8,657 bases of DNA from Dehalococcoidia bacterium (GCA_030745285.1 JASLOV010000137.1:1-8657); one strand, 5' to 3'; counted from the first letter of the stretch, positions 1 to 5,921 are shown. Numbers and translations are program-made. The notes: a model not told the origin generated them from the letters alone.

Positions 1-1
1 G

Positions 2-961
2 CTGCCCTATTTCGTGCTTGGCATGCTCACCCTGGCGCTCGCCAATGCGGCGCGGTCCGCGGCGCAAGACGAATCGGTGACGCGTTCGGCGCCGTGGGCG
101 ATCTCCGCGCTGGTGACGATGGGTCTACTGGTGGCGGTGGCTTCGCTCTTCGGCCTGATCGCGGTACTGGAGGTGGAGCGGGCTTTCACGCCGCTGGGCA
201 CCGTGGTGCTGAGCATGATCACGTGGGTGCTGGTGATCGTCGTGACGCCGGTCTTCTGGGTCGTGGAGTTCGTGCTCTCGATCGTGCTCCGCAACTTCGA
301 CCCGGAGGTGCTGCAGAACATCGGCCAGAACGCCGGCCCGCTGGAGGCGGCCGAAGAGGAAGAGGTCGAAGAGGGCCTGCGCTGGCCGGCCTGGGTCTTC
401 AATGCGTTCCGCCTGCTGCTGTTCTCTTTGCTCGCCCTTGGCCTCTACTGGCTCGGCCGCTTCGTCTTCGCGCGCATCGGCAGCGACGAGAAGGAGCCGG
501 AGTACGAGGAGGAGCGGGAGACCGTCCCGGGCAGCGGCATGGGCGGGCTGCTGCGCAACCTCTTCCCCGGCCGCAGCCGGCGCAGGGCCGACCCCTGGCT
601 GCACCGCCAACCGATCTACCGTGTCTTCGCCCGCGCCGTCACCGCCGCCGGCGACCGCGGATTCCGCCGCCGTCCCGGCGAGACTCCGCTTGAGTTCGCC
701 AGTGCCGCCGCCGGCCCGCTCGACGCGCAGCTCTTCACCGAGATTGCCGAGGAGTTCGATCGCGCGCGCTACGGCCGCCACTTCCCGGATGCCGATCGCG
801 TTCATCCGCTCGACCGTTCGCTCAGCGAGTGGGAGGAGTCGCACCCCGCGACGCTGGAGCTGCGCGCCCGTGTCGCCCGTGAGATGCCGGAGGAGCCGCC
901 GCCGCCGGTGCCGAGCCGCCCGGAATTGCCCAAGTCGATGCCGCCGCCGGGGATGATCTAG
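2..961 (+). CDS. DUF4129 domain membrane protein, 5' truncated by the window edge
   Basis: The frame is open from the first complete codon, so the true start lies upstream; 319 residues are visible. The first 165 or so residues are membrane-rich, with hydrophobic stretches near residues 5-15, 33-58, 63-97 and 132-157. An acidic run (AEEEEVEEG, about residues 116-125) lies between the last two. After a charged Arg-rich linker comes a soluble C-terminal domain (about 203-258) reading IYRVFARAV, then RRPGETPLEF, then EEFDRARYG. This is the pattern of the DUF4129 family, often found at the C-terminus of membrane proteins encoded near transglutaminase-like proteins and MoxR ATPases. The last 30 residues are Pro-rich (EEPPPPVPSRPELP). 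Biochemical function is unknown. The stop codon overlaps that of the convergent comB. The domain call is fairly secure; no specific role can be assigned from this fragment. Confidence 0.8.
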   Translation: MPYFVLGMLTLALANAARSAAQDESVTRSAPWAISALVTMGLLVAVASLFGLIAVLEVERAFTPLGTVVLSMITWVLVIVVTPVFWVVEFVLSIVLRNFDPEVLQNIGQNAGPLEAAEEEEVEEGLRWPAWVFNAFRLLLFSLLALGLYWLGRFVFARIGSDEKEPEYEEERETVPGSGMGGLLRNLFPGRSRRRADPWLHRQPIYRVFARAVTAAGDRGFRRRPGETPLEFASAAAGPLDAQLFTEIAEEFDRARYGRHFPDADRVHPLDRSLSEWEESHPATLELRARVAREMPEEPPPPVPSRPELPKSMPPPGMI

Positions 962-1722
962 AGCGCCCTCAGCACCGGCACGCCGTTCTCGATACGCATC
1001 GACCCCGCGACCGCGAAGCGATCGGCCTCCGCGCAGAACGCGAGGTCATGCCCGAATCCCAGCTCGATCAGGCGGCGGCCGTGCCCGACACTCGCGAACG
1101 CCGCGCCGAGGTCCGTCGCGACCGCCCGGTAGCGCTCGCGTGCGTCCAACGCGTCCAACGTGCCCGGGGCCCCCTCGTTCACGTCCGCCCCGCCTGCGAC
1201 CAGTCGATCCACCAGCAGGCCGGCCGCGAGGTAATCGTCGTCCGACGGCTGACCGTCGGTGCCTGAGCAGACGACGAGCACGTCATCGCCGGCGTCGAGC
1301 GCGTGTTGCGTCGCGGCCGCGGCATTGAGCGGGGCGGCTGCCAGCACGAGCCGCGCCGCGCGGCACGCCAGCAGCGCCCGCGTCCCGTTCGTCGTGGCGA
1401 CGACCGCCTCGCGCCACTCAGGATCCTCGCCGCCCAGCGCCTCGGCCAGCTCGCTCGGCGAGTTGCCGAAGTCGTAGCCCTCCGGCGGGAGGGCGTGACG
1501 CTCCCCACAGAGCAGCACCCTGCGGCCGAGCGTCCCTTCCAGCCCTTCACGGCGGGACCGCCCCTCCTCGATCGAGCCGGCGGGGTAGATGGCCTCGATG
1601 CCCGAGGCGAGCAGCACGGCCATCGAGGAGGTGGCGCGCAGCACGTCGACGACGAGGCAGGTGCGGCCGTCGAGCAGCGCCGAGCCGGGTTCGGGCGGCA
1701 GCGGCAGGACATCGAGGTGCAT
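958..1722 (-). CDS. comB: ComB-family protein, probable 2-phosphosulfolactate phosphatase
   Basis: The product has 254 residues, the usual ComB length. Family motifs appear in order: VVDVLRATSS near residues 24-33, GYDFGNSPSEL, a TTNGTRALL block near 110, VVCSGTDGQPSDDDYLAAGLL in the middle, and GHGRRLIELGFGHDLAFCAEAD near the C-terminus. The characterised archaeal ComB is a Mg2+-dependent cytoplasmic phosphatase that turns 2-phosphosulfolactate into sulfolactate in coenzyme M synthesis. Many bacteria without methanogenesis carry homologues, so the substrate here is inferred and may differ. No other coenzyme M gene is visible. ATG at 1722 is chosen because the conserved N-terminal strand (MHLDVLPLPPE) begins there. 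No Shine-Dalgarno sequence precedes it, which fits a very short or absent leader. It is the only minus-strand gene in the window and is divergent from murI. Confidence 0.88.
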   Translation of the reverse strand: MHLDVLPLPPEPGSALLDGRTCLVVDVLRATSSMAVLLASGIEAIYPAGSIEEGRSRREGLEGTLGRRVLLCGERHALPPEGYDFGNSPSELAEALGGEDPEWREAVVATTNGTRALLACRAARLVLAAAPLNAAAATQHALDAGDDVLVVCSGTDGQPSDDDYLAAGLLVDRLVAGGADVNEGAPGTLDALDARERYRAVATDLGAAFASVGHGRRLIELGFGHDLAFCAEADRFAVAGSMRIENGVPVLRAL

Positions 1723-1728
1723 GGTCGC

Positions 1729-1759
1729 AGTTTAAGTCGCGTGGCCGGCCCGATGTCAC
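1729..1759 (-). promoter_or_regulatory. Candidate comB promoter, possibly leaderless
   Basis: On the minus strand GTGACA (1759-1754) matches the -35 consensus at five of six positions. It is followed after 19 bp by TAAACT (1734-1729), four of six against TATAAT. A start about seven bases beyond the -10 would fall on or next to the comB ATG at 1722. That agrees with the missing Shine-Dalgarno sequence. The spacer is longer than ideal, so this is only a candidate. Confidence 0.35.
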
Positions 1760-1814
1760 GAGCGCTGTTGTCACGGGCGTGGTTGTCACGAGCCGTGTTG
1801 TCATGACGGGGGGC
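1755..1814. repeat. Four 15-bp tandem units in the comB-murI divergent intergenic region
   Basis: GTCACG or GTCATG recurs at 1755, 1770, 1785 and 1800, exactly 15 bp apart. The units read GTCACGAGCGCTGTT, GTCACGGGCGTGGTT, GTCACGAGCCGTGTT and a decayed GTCATGACGGGGGGC. Units 2 and 3 contain inner dyads (CACG-GG-CGTG and CACG-AGC-CGTG), and unit 4 begins with the palindrome GTCATGAC. Each TTGTCAC junction resembles a -35 element on both strands. The position between divergent genes fits an operator array, but simple tandem duplication would look the same. Confidence 0.75.
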
Positions 1815-1827
1815 GGCCACCTACTCT
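1798..1827 (+). promoter_or_regulatory. Candidate murI promoter
   Basis: TTGTCA at 1798-1803 matches the -35 consensus at five of six positions. TACTCT at 1822-1827 follows after 18 bp but matches the -10 at only three of six. The predicted start would lie near 1834, giving a leader of about 19 bases that holds GGAG (1844-1847). The -35 is formed by the junction of repeat units 3 and 4. Confidence 0.4.
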
Positions 1828-1852
1828 CGTTGAGGCGGGCGTCGGAGCGGCT

Positions 1853-2668
1853 ATGGCCACCAGCGTGGGCATCTTCGACTCCGGCGTCGGGGGTCTGACC
1901 GTCTCCGAGGCGCTCCACCGTCTCGCCCCGGCGCTGCCCCAGCGCTACTTCGCCGACACCGCCTGTTTCCCGTACGGAGGGCGCTCGGACGGCGTCGTCG
2001 CCGCACGTGCGCTGACGCTGGCGCGGCGGCTCGTCGACGAGGGCTGCTCGCTGCTGATCGTCGCCTGCAACACGGCCTCGTCCGCCGCCCTGCTGCGGCT
2101 GCGAGACGAACTCGACGTGCCGATCGTCGGCATGGAGCCGCCGCTGAAGCCGGCCGCCGCTCGTTCCCGCAGCGGCCGCGTCGCCGTGCTGGTGACGGCC
2201 GCGACGGCGCGCGGCTCGCGGCTGGCGCGACTGCACGACGACCACGCCAACGGCGTCGACATCGAGACCGTGCCGATGCCCGGCCTGGCGGACCTCGTCG
2301 AGTCCGGCGAGATCCGCGGCGACGCCGTCGAGCGGACGCTGCGCGAAGGGCTGGACGGCCCGCTCAGCCGCGGCGTGGACCAGGTCGCTCTCGGCTGCAC
2401 GCACTATGGCTTCCTGCTGCCCGTACTGCGCGGGCTGCTGGCTGAGAGCGTCGACGTGCTGCACGCCGCGGAGCCGGTGGCGCGTCGCACCGTCGATCGG
2501 CTCGAAGCGAACGGCACGCCGCCACCTTCATCCGGCCGGCCGGAAGCGGTACGCTGCTCTGCGACCGGCGACCCAGACGCCTTCGTGCTCACCATCAAGC
2601 GATTGCGTGCGGCCGGGGCGGCGCTGCCGCCGATCGAGCTGCTCCCCCGCGAGGACGAGAAGCGATGA
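1853..2668 (+). CDS. murI: Glutamate racemase
   Basis: MurI interconverts L- and D-glutamate in the cytoplasm by a cofactor-independent two-cysteine mechanism, supplying D-Glu for the peptidoglycan stem peptide. The 271-residue length is typical. The N-terminus GIFDSGVGGLTV carries Asp9-Ser10, and PYG (40-42) follows in the substrate loop. The first catalytic cysteine is Cys72 in VACNTASS, and the second is Cys182 in LGCTHYGFL with His184 nearby. GMEPPLKPAA corresponds to the family's conserved EPxxKPA segment. ATG 1853 is supported by GGAG at 1844-1847 and by the glycine-rich N-terminal motif starting within ten residues. Its stop overlaps the pyrF start as ATGA, implying translational coupling. 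All key residues are present, so the enzyme looks intact. The presence of murI implies a peptidoglycan-type wall or at least D-Glu use. Confidence 0.95.
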   Translation: MATSVGIFDSGVGGLTVSEALHRLAPALPQRYFADTACFPYGGRSDGVVAARALTLARRLVDEGCSLLIVACNTASSAALLRLRDELDVPIVGMEPPLKPAAARSRSGRVAVLVTAATARGSRLARLHDDHANGVDIETVPMPGLADLVESGEIRGDAVERTLREGLDGPLSRGVDQVALGCTHYGFLLPVLRGLLAESVDVLHAAEPVARRTVDRLEANGTPPPSSGRPEAVRCSATGDPDAFVLTIKRLRAAGAALPPIELLPREDEKR

Positions 2669-3471
2669 GCTTTCGCAGCAAGTACGACGCGGCCGTCGAG
2701 ACCAACCACTCGCTGTTGAGCGTCGGCCTGGACCCCGACCCGGAGCTGATGCCGCCGGGGGCGGACCCGGTGGAGTTCCTGCGGGCGATCATCGACGCCA
2801 CCTCCGACCTCGTCTGCTGCTACAAGCCCAACGCCGCCTTCTACGAGGCGCTGGGGCTCGATGGCTTCGCGCGGCTGCGCGAGGTGATCGATGCGGTCCC
2901 GGGTGGCGTCCCCGTGCTGCTCGATGCCAAGCGCGGCGACATCGGCAACACCGCCCGCTTCTACGCGAAAGCCGTGTTCGAGGTGCTGGGTGCGGACGCG
3001 GTCGTCGTCAACCCGTACATGGGCGAAGACGCGCTGACGCCATTCTTCGCCCACCGGGACCGTCACAGCTTCGTGCTCTGCCGCACCTCGAACCCCTCCG
3101 CCGTCGACCTCCAGGACCTGGCGGCAGGCGAGGGCGGGCGGCCACTCTACGAGCACGTGGCGCTGCTGGCGAACGGCTGGAACACCCACAGCAACGTCGG
3201 CCTGGTCGTCGGTGCGACCTACCCGGACGAGGGCGGGCGCATTCGCGAGCTTGCGCCTGGCCTGTTGCAATTGCTGCCCGGCGTCGGCGCCCAGGACGGC
3301 GAGATCGCGAAGGCGGTGCGGAGCTGCAAGGACGCGTCGGGCGGCGGCATCCTCGTCAACGCTTCGCGCGGCGTGCTCTTCGCCGCCGAGCGGGGCGACA
3401 TCGACGCTTACGCCAGCGCCGCCCGCACGGCCGCGACCGCGCTGCGCGATGAGATCAACGCCGCGCGCTGA
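2665..3471 (+). CDS. pyrF: Orotidine 5'-phosphate decarboxylase, type 2 (long) subfamily
   Basis: PyrF decarboxylates OMP to UMP, the last step of de novo pyrimidine synthesis, in the cytoplasm. The 268-residue product has the (beta/alpha)8 signature residues: GLDPD with Asp23 in the first strand, CYKPNAAFYE near residue 53, and the catalytic DAKRGDIGNT block with Asp87, Lys89 and Asp92. The GVGAQDGE loop lies at 206-213 and the phosphate-binding NASRG at 232-236. The IGNTARFYA continuation and the length are typical of the type-2 subfamily rather than the shorter E. coli type. ATG 2665 overlaps the murI stop by four bases, so the two genes are probably co-transcribed and translationally coupled. 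No attenuator or PyrR-type leader is visible between them, so any pyrimidine control would have to act at the murI promoter. The enzyme looks complete. Confidence 0.95.
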   Translation: MSFRSKYDAAVETNHSLLSVGLDPDPELMPPGADPVEFLRAIIDATSDLVCCYKPNAAFYEALGLDGFARLREVIDAVPGGVPVLLDAKRGDIGNTARFYAKAVFEVLGADAVVVNPYMGEDALTPFFAHRDRHSFVLCRTSNPSAVDLQDLAAGEGGRPLYEHVALLANGWNTHSNVGLVVGATYPDEGGRIRELAPGLLQLLPGVGAQDGEIAKAVRSCKDASGGGILVNASRGVLFAAERGDIDAYASAARTAATALRDEINAAR

Positions 3472-3505
3472 CCCGCCCGACGAGAACCCCGGGGGAACCC
3501 TGCCG

Positions 3506-3757
3506 ATGGTGCTCGATCTTCGTATGGGCGACGTGCTGCGGTTGCGACGCAAACATCCGTGCGGCGGCTTCGACTGGGACGTCGTCCGCATCGGCCTGGA
3601 CATCGGACTGTGCTGCCGCAAGTGCCAGCGACGCGTGCTGCTTGACCGGCCCACGCTGCATCGCCGGATCGCGGAAGTGGTCGAGCGCGGTGAGCCGCTG
3701 GACCCTGCGATCGAGCGGGCGCTGTGGGGCGACGATGGGGATGGGGAGAGTCCCTAA
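3506..3757 (+). CDS. DUF951 family small Cys-containing protein
   Basis: The 83-residue product opens MVLDLRMGDVLRLRRKHPCGG and continues WDVVRIGLDIGLCCRKCQRRVLL. This matches DUF951, whose members share a GDxVxLxKxHPCG start, a W-x-V-x-R-x-G-x-D-I core and a C-x-x-C pair. Visible cysteines are Cys19, Cys36, Cys37 and Cys40; together they could bind a metal or nucleic acid, though function is not established. The C-terminal 30 residues (REPLDPAIE-like helix and acidic GDDGDGESP tail) exceed the short family core. The start at 3506 is preceded by GGGGGAA (3490-3496) about nine bases upstream. A second ATG at 3524 (MGDVLRL) is also possible and nearer the family's usual start. It lies 34 bp after pyrF, probably in the same transcript. 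Confidence 0.85.
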   Translation: MVLDLRMGDVLRLRRKHPCGGFDWDVVRIGLDIGLCCRKCQRRVLLDRPTLHRRIAEVVERGEPLDPAIERALWGDDGDGESP

Positions 3758-3765
3758 GGGTATCG

Positions 3766-3780
3766 CCGCGGGAGCCGCGG
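3766..3780 (+). terminator. GC-rich hairpin after the DUF951 gene, weak terminator candidate
   Basis: CCGCGG-GAG-CCGCGG forms a six-base-pair stem with a three-base loop, nine bases after the DUF951 stop. It is also a tandem copy of CCGCGGGAG. No T tract follows, so it is not a classical intrinsic terminator. Its place between a gene cluster and a new promoter is the main support. Confidence 0.3.
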
Positions 3781-3800
3781 GAGTGGCTGACGGCATTGCG

Positions 3801-3830
3801 TTGACTGGCCGTGATCGCCGCTTCTACACT
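3801..3830 (+). promoter_or_regulatory. Sigma70-type promoter upstream of the DUF151 gene
   Basis: TTGACT (3801-3806) and TACACT (3825-3830) are separated by 18 bp. They match the housekeeping consensus at five and four of six positions, the best-matching promoter pair I found in an intergenic region here. The predicted start near 3837 gives a leader of about 60 bases ending in the ribosome binding site GAAGGA (3885-3890). It indicates that the DUF151 gene is transcribed separately from the murI-pyrF cluster. Confidence 0.6.
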
Positions 3831-3898
3831 CGACTTCCAAGGCCTGAGGCAGTCTGCTCCGACGCAGCCTGCTGGGTGCGTCCCGAAGGATTCGAGCG

Positions 3899-4447
3899 GT
3901 GATCGAACTCGAGATCGATAGCATCCGCGTCAACCTCCACAACTACCAGCGCGTGATCGTCCTGCGCGAGAAGGACGCCGACCGCTACCTGCCGATCTGG
4001 ATCGGCCCGGCGGAGGCCGATGCCATCACGCTGCGGCTGCAGGATGTCACCGTCGAACGCCCGCTCACGCACGACCTGCTCTCCTCCATGATCGACCAGC
4101 TGGGCGGAAGCGTGACGTCGGTCGCCGTCATCGACATGACGGATTCAATCTTCTACGCGCAGATCAACATCGACCACGACGGCAGCTCGCTGGAGCTGGA
4201 CTCGCGGCCCTCGGACGCGATCGCCATCGCCGTACGGCAGCAGGTGCCGATCTACGTCGCGGAGGCCGTGCTCAGCAACCATGGCGTGGTGATGGGCGCC
4301 GATGGTGATGAGGGCGCAGAGGACGCGGGAGATGTGCCGCCGGCCGCCGTCACCCCGGAAGAGCTGGAGAAGCTCTCCGCATTCCAGGACTTCATCTCCG
4401 GGCTGGACCTGGACGATCTCGGCAAGGCAGCCCAGGCGGAGGAGTAG
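3899..4447 (+). CDS. Bifunctional nuclease (DUF151) family protein
   Basis: The 182-residue protein matches the bifunctional nuclease/DUF151 domain across about residues 1-125. Features are an N-terminal MIELEIDSIRVN strand, YLPIWIGPAEADAI (30-43), RPLTHDLL (54-61) and SRPSDAIAIAVRQQVPIYVAE (102-122). Plant members have reported nuclease activity and the Thermotoga homologue has a known fold, but the bacterial role and substrate are not settled. After residue 130 the sequence turns acidic (DEGAEDAGDV) and ends in a short helical tail, TPEELEKLSAFQDFISGLDLDDL. GTG at 3899 is chosen because the family N-terminus begins there and GAAGGA sits eight bases upstream. The gene appears to be a single transcription unit behind its own promoter. 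Soluble and probably cytoplasmic; the family call is strong, nuclease function only inferred. Confidence 0.9.
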   Translation: MIELEIDSIRVNLHNYQRVIVLREKDADRYLPIWIGPAEADAITLRLQDVTVERPLTHDLLSSMIDQLGGSVTSVAVIDMTDSIFYAQINIDHDGSSLELDSRPSDAIAIAVRQQVPIYVAEAVLSNHGVVMGADGDEGAEDAGDVPPAAVTPEELEKLSAFQDFISGLDLDDLGKAAQAEE

Positions 4448-4524
4448 CTGCGGTCCCGGCGTCGTCCTCGCACCCCCTTACCTGCCCCCCGGTTGCCCAT
4501 GGCCGCGAGGTATCAGCGAGTGAT

Positions 4525-4546
4525 CCGGCCCCGAACTGACGGCCGG
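4525..4546 (+). terminator. Hairpin between the DUF151 gene and the atp operon
   Basis: CCGGCC (4525-4530) and GGCCGG (4541-4546) can pair as a six-base stem around a ten-base loop. There is no following T tract. It could help end DUF151 transcription, or be chance in GC-rich DNA. Apart from this hairpin and the candidate promoter downstream, I see nothing else in the 4448-4592 gap. Confidence 0.25.
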
Positions 4547-4592
4547 CGGGTGCGTTGTCGGCGGCGCTATTCGTGCTTCTCCTCACAAGCGG

Positions 4593-4621
4593 TTGCTCGA
4601 CCGATTTGCTCGTGCTACGTT
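4593..4621 (+). promoter_or_regulatory. Candidate atp operon promoter with extended -10
   Basis: TTGCTC (4593-4598), a 17-bp spacer and TACGTT (4616-4621) make a weak pair, three of six at each box. The -10 is preceded by TG at 4613-4614, in the extended -10 position. A start near 4628 would leave a short leader with a strong Shine-Dalgarno run, GGAAAGGGGGG (4641-4651). If real, it would exclude the upstream TTG as the atpZ start, because that TTG lies in the -35 box. Confidence 0.35.
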
Positions 4622-4889
4622 CGCCCGCGGTCACGGTCCCGGAAAGGGGGGCGAGGCCATCTGGAATTCACCTGCCCTCGGGCTGCTCGGCATCGGAGCG
4701 TTCCTCGCCACCTCAATCGCCGGGATGACGGTGGTCGGGAATCTCCTCGACCGTCATTTCGAGACTGAGCCGGTGCTCACGCTCGTCTTTCTCGTGCTGG
4801 GCATGCTCGCTGGATTCTACGGAGCGTACGTGCAGTTACGTGACTTCATGAAGTCATCGCTGCCCCCGGACGGCGACGGGAACGGCTAG
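4593..4889 (+). CDS. atpZ: AtpZ/AtpI-family ATP synthase accessory protein
   Basis: This small protein (98 residues from the TTG at 4593) has two membrane segments, about residues 28-52 (LGLLGIGAFLATSIAG) and 60-79 (VLTLVFLVLGMLAGFYGAY). They are joined by a short loop with GNLLDRHFETEP. This is the AtpZ pattern of gene-1 products preceding F0F1 ATP synthase genes. Members are implicated in ATP synthase assembly or stability and have been proposed as Mg2+/Ca2+ transporters. Position directly before atpB supports the call; the stop at 4889 abuts the atpB ATG with no gap. The start is uncertain. TTG 4593 is the only canonical start upstream of the first membrane segment, but it lacks a ribosome binding site. 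GGAAAGGGGGG (4641-4651) is ideally placed for an in-frame ATC at 4659, which would give a 76-residue protein. Confidence 0.82.
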   Translation: MLDRFARATFARGHGPGKGGEAIWNSPALGLLGIGAFLATSIAGMTVVGNLLDRHFETEPVLTLVFLVLGMLAGFYGAYVQLRDFMKSSLPPDGDGNG

Positions 4890-5921
4890 ATGAAGGCTGC
4901 CCTGATCGCAGTCGGCGTGATCGCGCTGGTCGGATTTGGCGCGGTCTTTGTGCGCGGTCCCGCGCCGGTGATCGTCGTCGCCCCGGAGCACGTCTTCGAC
5001 TTCCCGGTGCTCGGCTTCGGGGTTACGAACACCATGTTCACCTCGTGGTTCGTCGTCGCCTTCATGGTGATCCTCGCGATCGTCGTCGGGCGCTCCATGA
5101 CGCTCGTCCCCTCCGGCTTCAGCGGCGCGGTCGAAGCGCTGATGGCGGGCTTCTACGAGACCTTCGTCGTCAACATCGTCGGCGAGGAGAACGGTCGCCG
5201 CTTCTTCCCGCTCGTCTTCACGATCTTCTTCTTCGTGCTGATCTCGAACTACGCCGGGCTGCTGCCGATGAACAACGTCGTGGGCGTGACCGAGCCGGGC
5301 CACGGCGACAAGCAGGTAATCTTCGAGCAGACGACCATCGCCGGCCTGGACGTCGCCATCATTCCGATCGGCCCGGACGAGATCGACCTCGCCCTCGGCG
5401 ACCATGAGGTCACCACGGATGAAGACGAGCGCGGCAACTTCTCCGGCCTGCTGGCCCCGGCCTTCCGCTCCGTGATGACGGACATCAACGCGCCGATGGC
5501 GATTGCGCTCTTCTCGTTCGTCTTCGTCGAGTTTTGGGGATTCCAGTCGTTGGGGCTGGGGTACCTGGGCAAATTCTTCAACTTCAGCAGGTTGCTCAAG
5601 GGCAACCCGATGGGGCTGATCGACGTCTTCGTCGGTCTGCTGGAGATCATCTCGGAATTCGCGCGGGTCGTCTCGTTCACCTTCCGATTGTTCGGCAACA
5701 TCTTCGCCGGCGAGGTTCTGCTGCTGATGATGGGCTTCCTCGTGCCGTTCCTGCTCGTCGATGTCTTCTATGGCCTGGAGCTCTTCGTCGGGCTCGTGCA
5801 GGCCTTCGTCTTCGCCATGCTGACGCTCGTCTTCGCCCAGACGGCGGTCACATCGCACGGCGACGATCATGAGGAACACGGAGCGGCATCGGGCGAGGTG
5901 GCCGTCTCCACCACGGACTGA
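4890..5921 (+). CDS. atpB: ATP synthase F0 subunit a
   Basis: Subunit a forms the stationary half of the proton channel against the c ring in the membrane. The 343-residue protein has the family core: SFTFRLFGNIFAGEVLLLM with the essential arginine at Arg266 (equivalent of E. coli Arg210), preceded by GLLEIISEFARV. LVQAFVFAMLTLVF follows, with Gln304 at the position of the conserved Gln252. An extra N-terminal hydrophobic stretch (residues 1-21) leads into PAPVIVVAPEHVFDF and then the usual first helix TSWFVVAFMVILAIVV. Between the helix ending near LLPMNNVV and the TDINAPMAIALFSF segment there is an acidic stretch of about 50 residues (132-183), longer than in typical subunit a. The C-terminus is His/Asp/Glu-rich. 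ATG 4890 directly follows the atpZ stop, so translation is probably coupled. Confidence 0.95.
   Translation: MKAALIAVGVIALVGFGAVFVRGPAPVIVVAPEHVFDFPVLGFGVTNTMFTSWFVVAFMVILAIVVGRSMTLVPSGFSGAVEALMAGFYETFVVNIVGEENGRRFFPLVFTIFFFVLISNYAGLLPMNNVVGVTEPGHGDKQVIFEQTTIAGLDVAIIPIGPDEIDLALGDHEVTTDEDERGNFSGLLAPAFRSVMTDINAPMAIALFSFVFVEFWGFQSLGLGYLGKFFNFSRLLKGNPMGLIDVFVGLLEIISEFARVVSFTFRLFGNIFAGEVLLLMMGFLVPFLLVDVFYGLELFVGLVQAFVFAMLTLVFAQTAVTSHGDDHEEHGAASGEVAVSTTD

Noticed and set aside
125..844. Minus-strand open frame (239 codons) opposite the DUF4129 gene
   Set aside because: Shadow of a recognisable DUF4129 protein; no domain and no ribosome binding site.
1755..1814. CRISPR array
   Set aside because: The units are 15 bp, directly adjacent with no spacers, and no cas gene is present.
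1179..1820. Minus-strand frame giving a repeated ARDN peptide from the 15-bp array
   Set aside because: The pentapeptide repeat arises because 15 is a multiple of three. The rest of the frame is an out-of-frame shadow of comB.
1547..2464. Minus-strand open frame (305 codons) running from murI through the intergenic repeat into comB
   Set aside because: It is antisense to murI, and its continuation overlaps the comB N-terminus in a different frame. Its reading of the repeat is a by-product of the 15-bp (five-codon) period.
3212..3505. Extending the DUF951 gene upstream into pyrF
   Set aside because: The added residues are an Arg/Ala/Ser-rich shadow of pyrF. The family start motif and a ribosome binding site place the start at 3506 or 3524.
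2404..3654. Minus-strand open frame (416 codons) opposite murI, pyrF and the DUF951 gene
   Set aside because: It crosses three real genes antisense, has shadow-like Arg/Val/Ala composition and matches no family I recognise.
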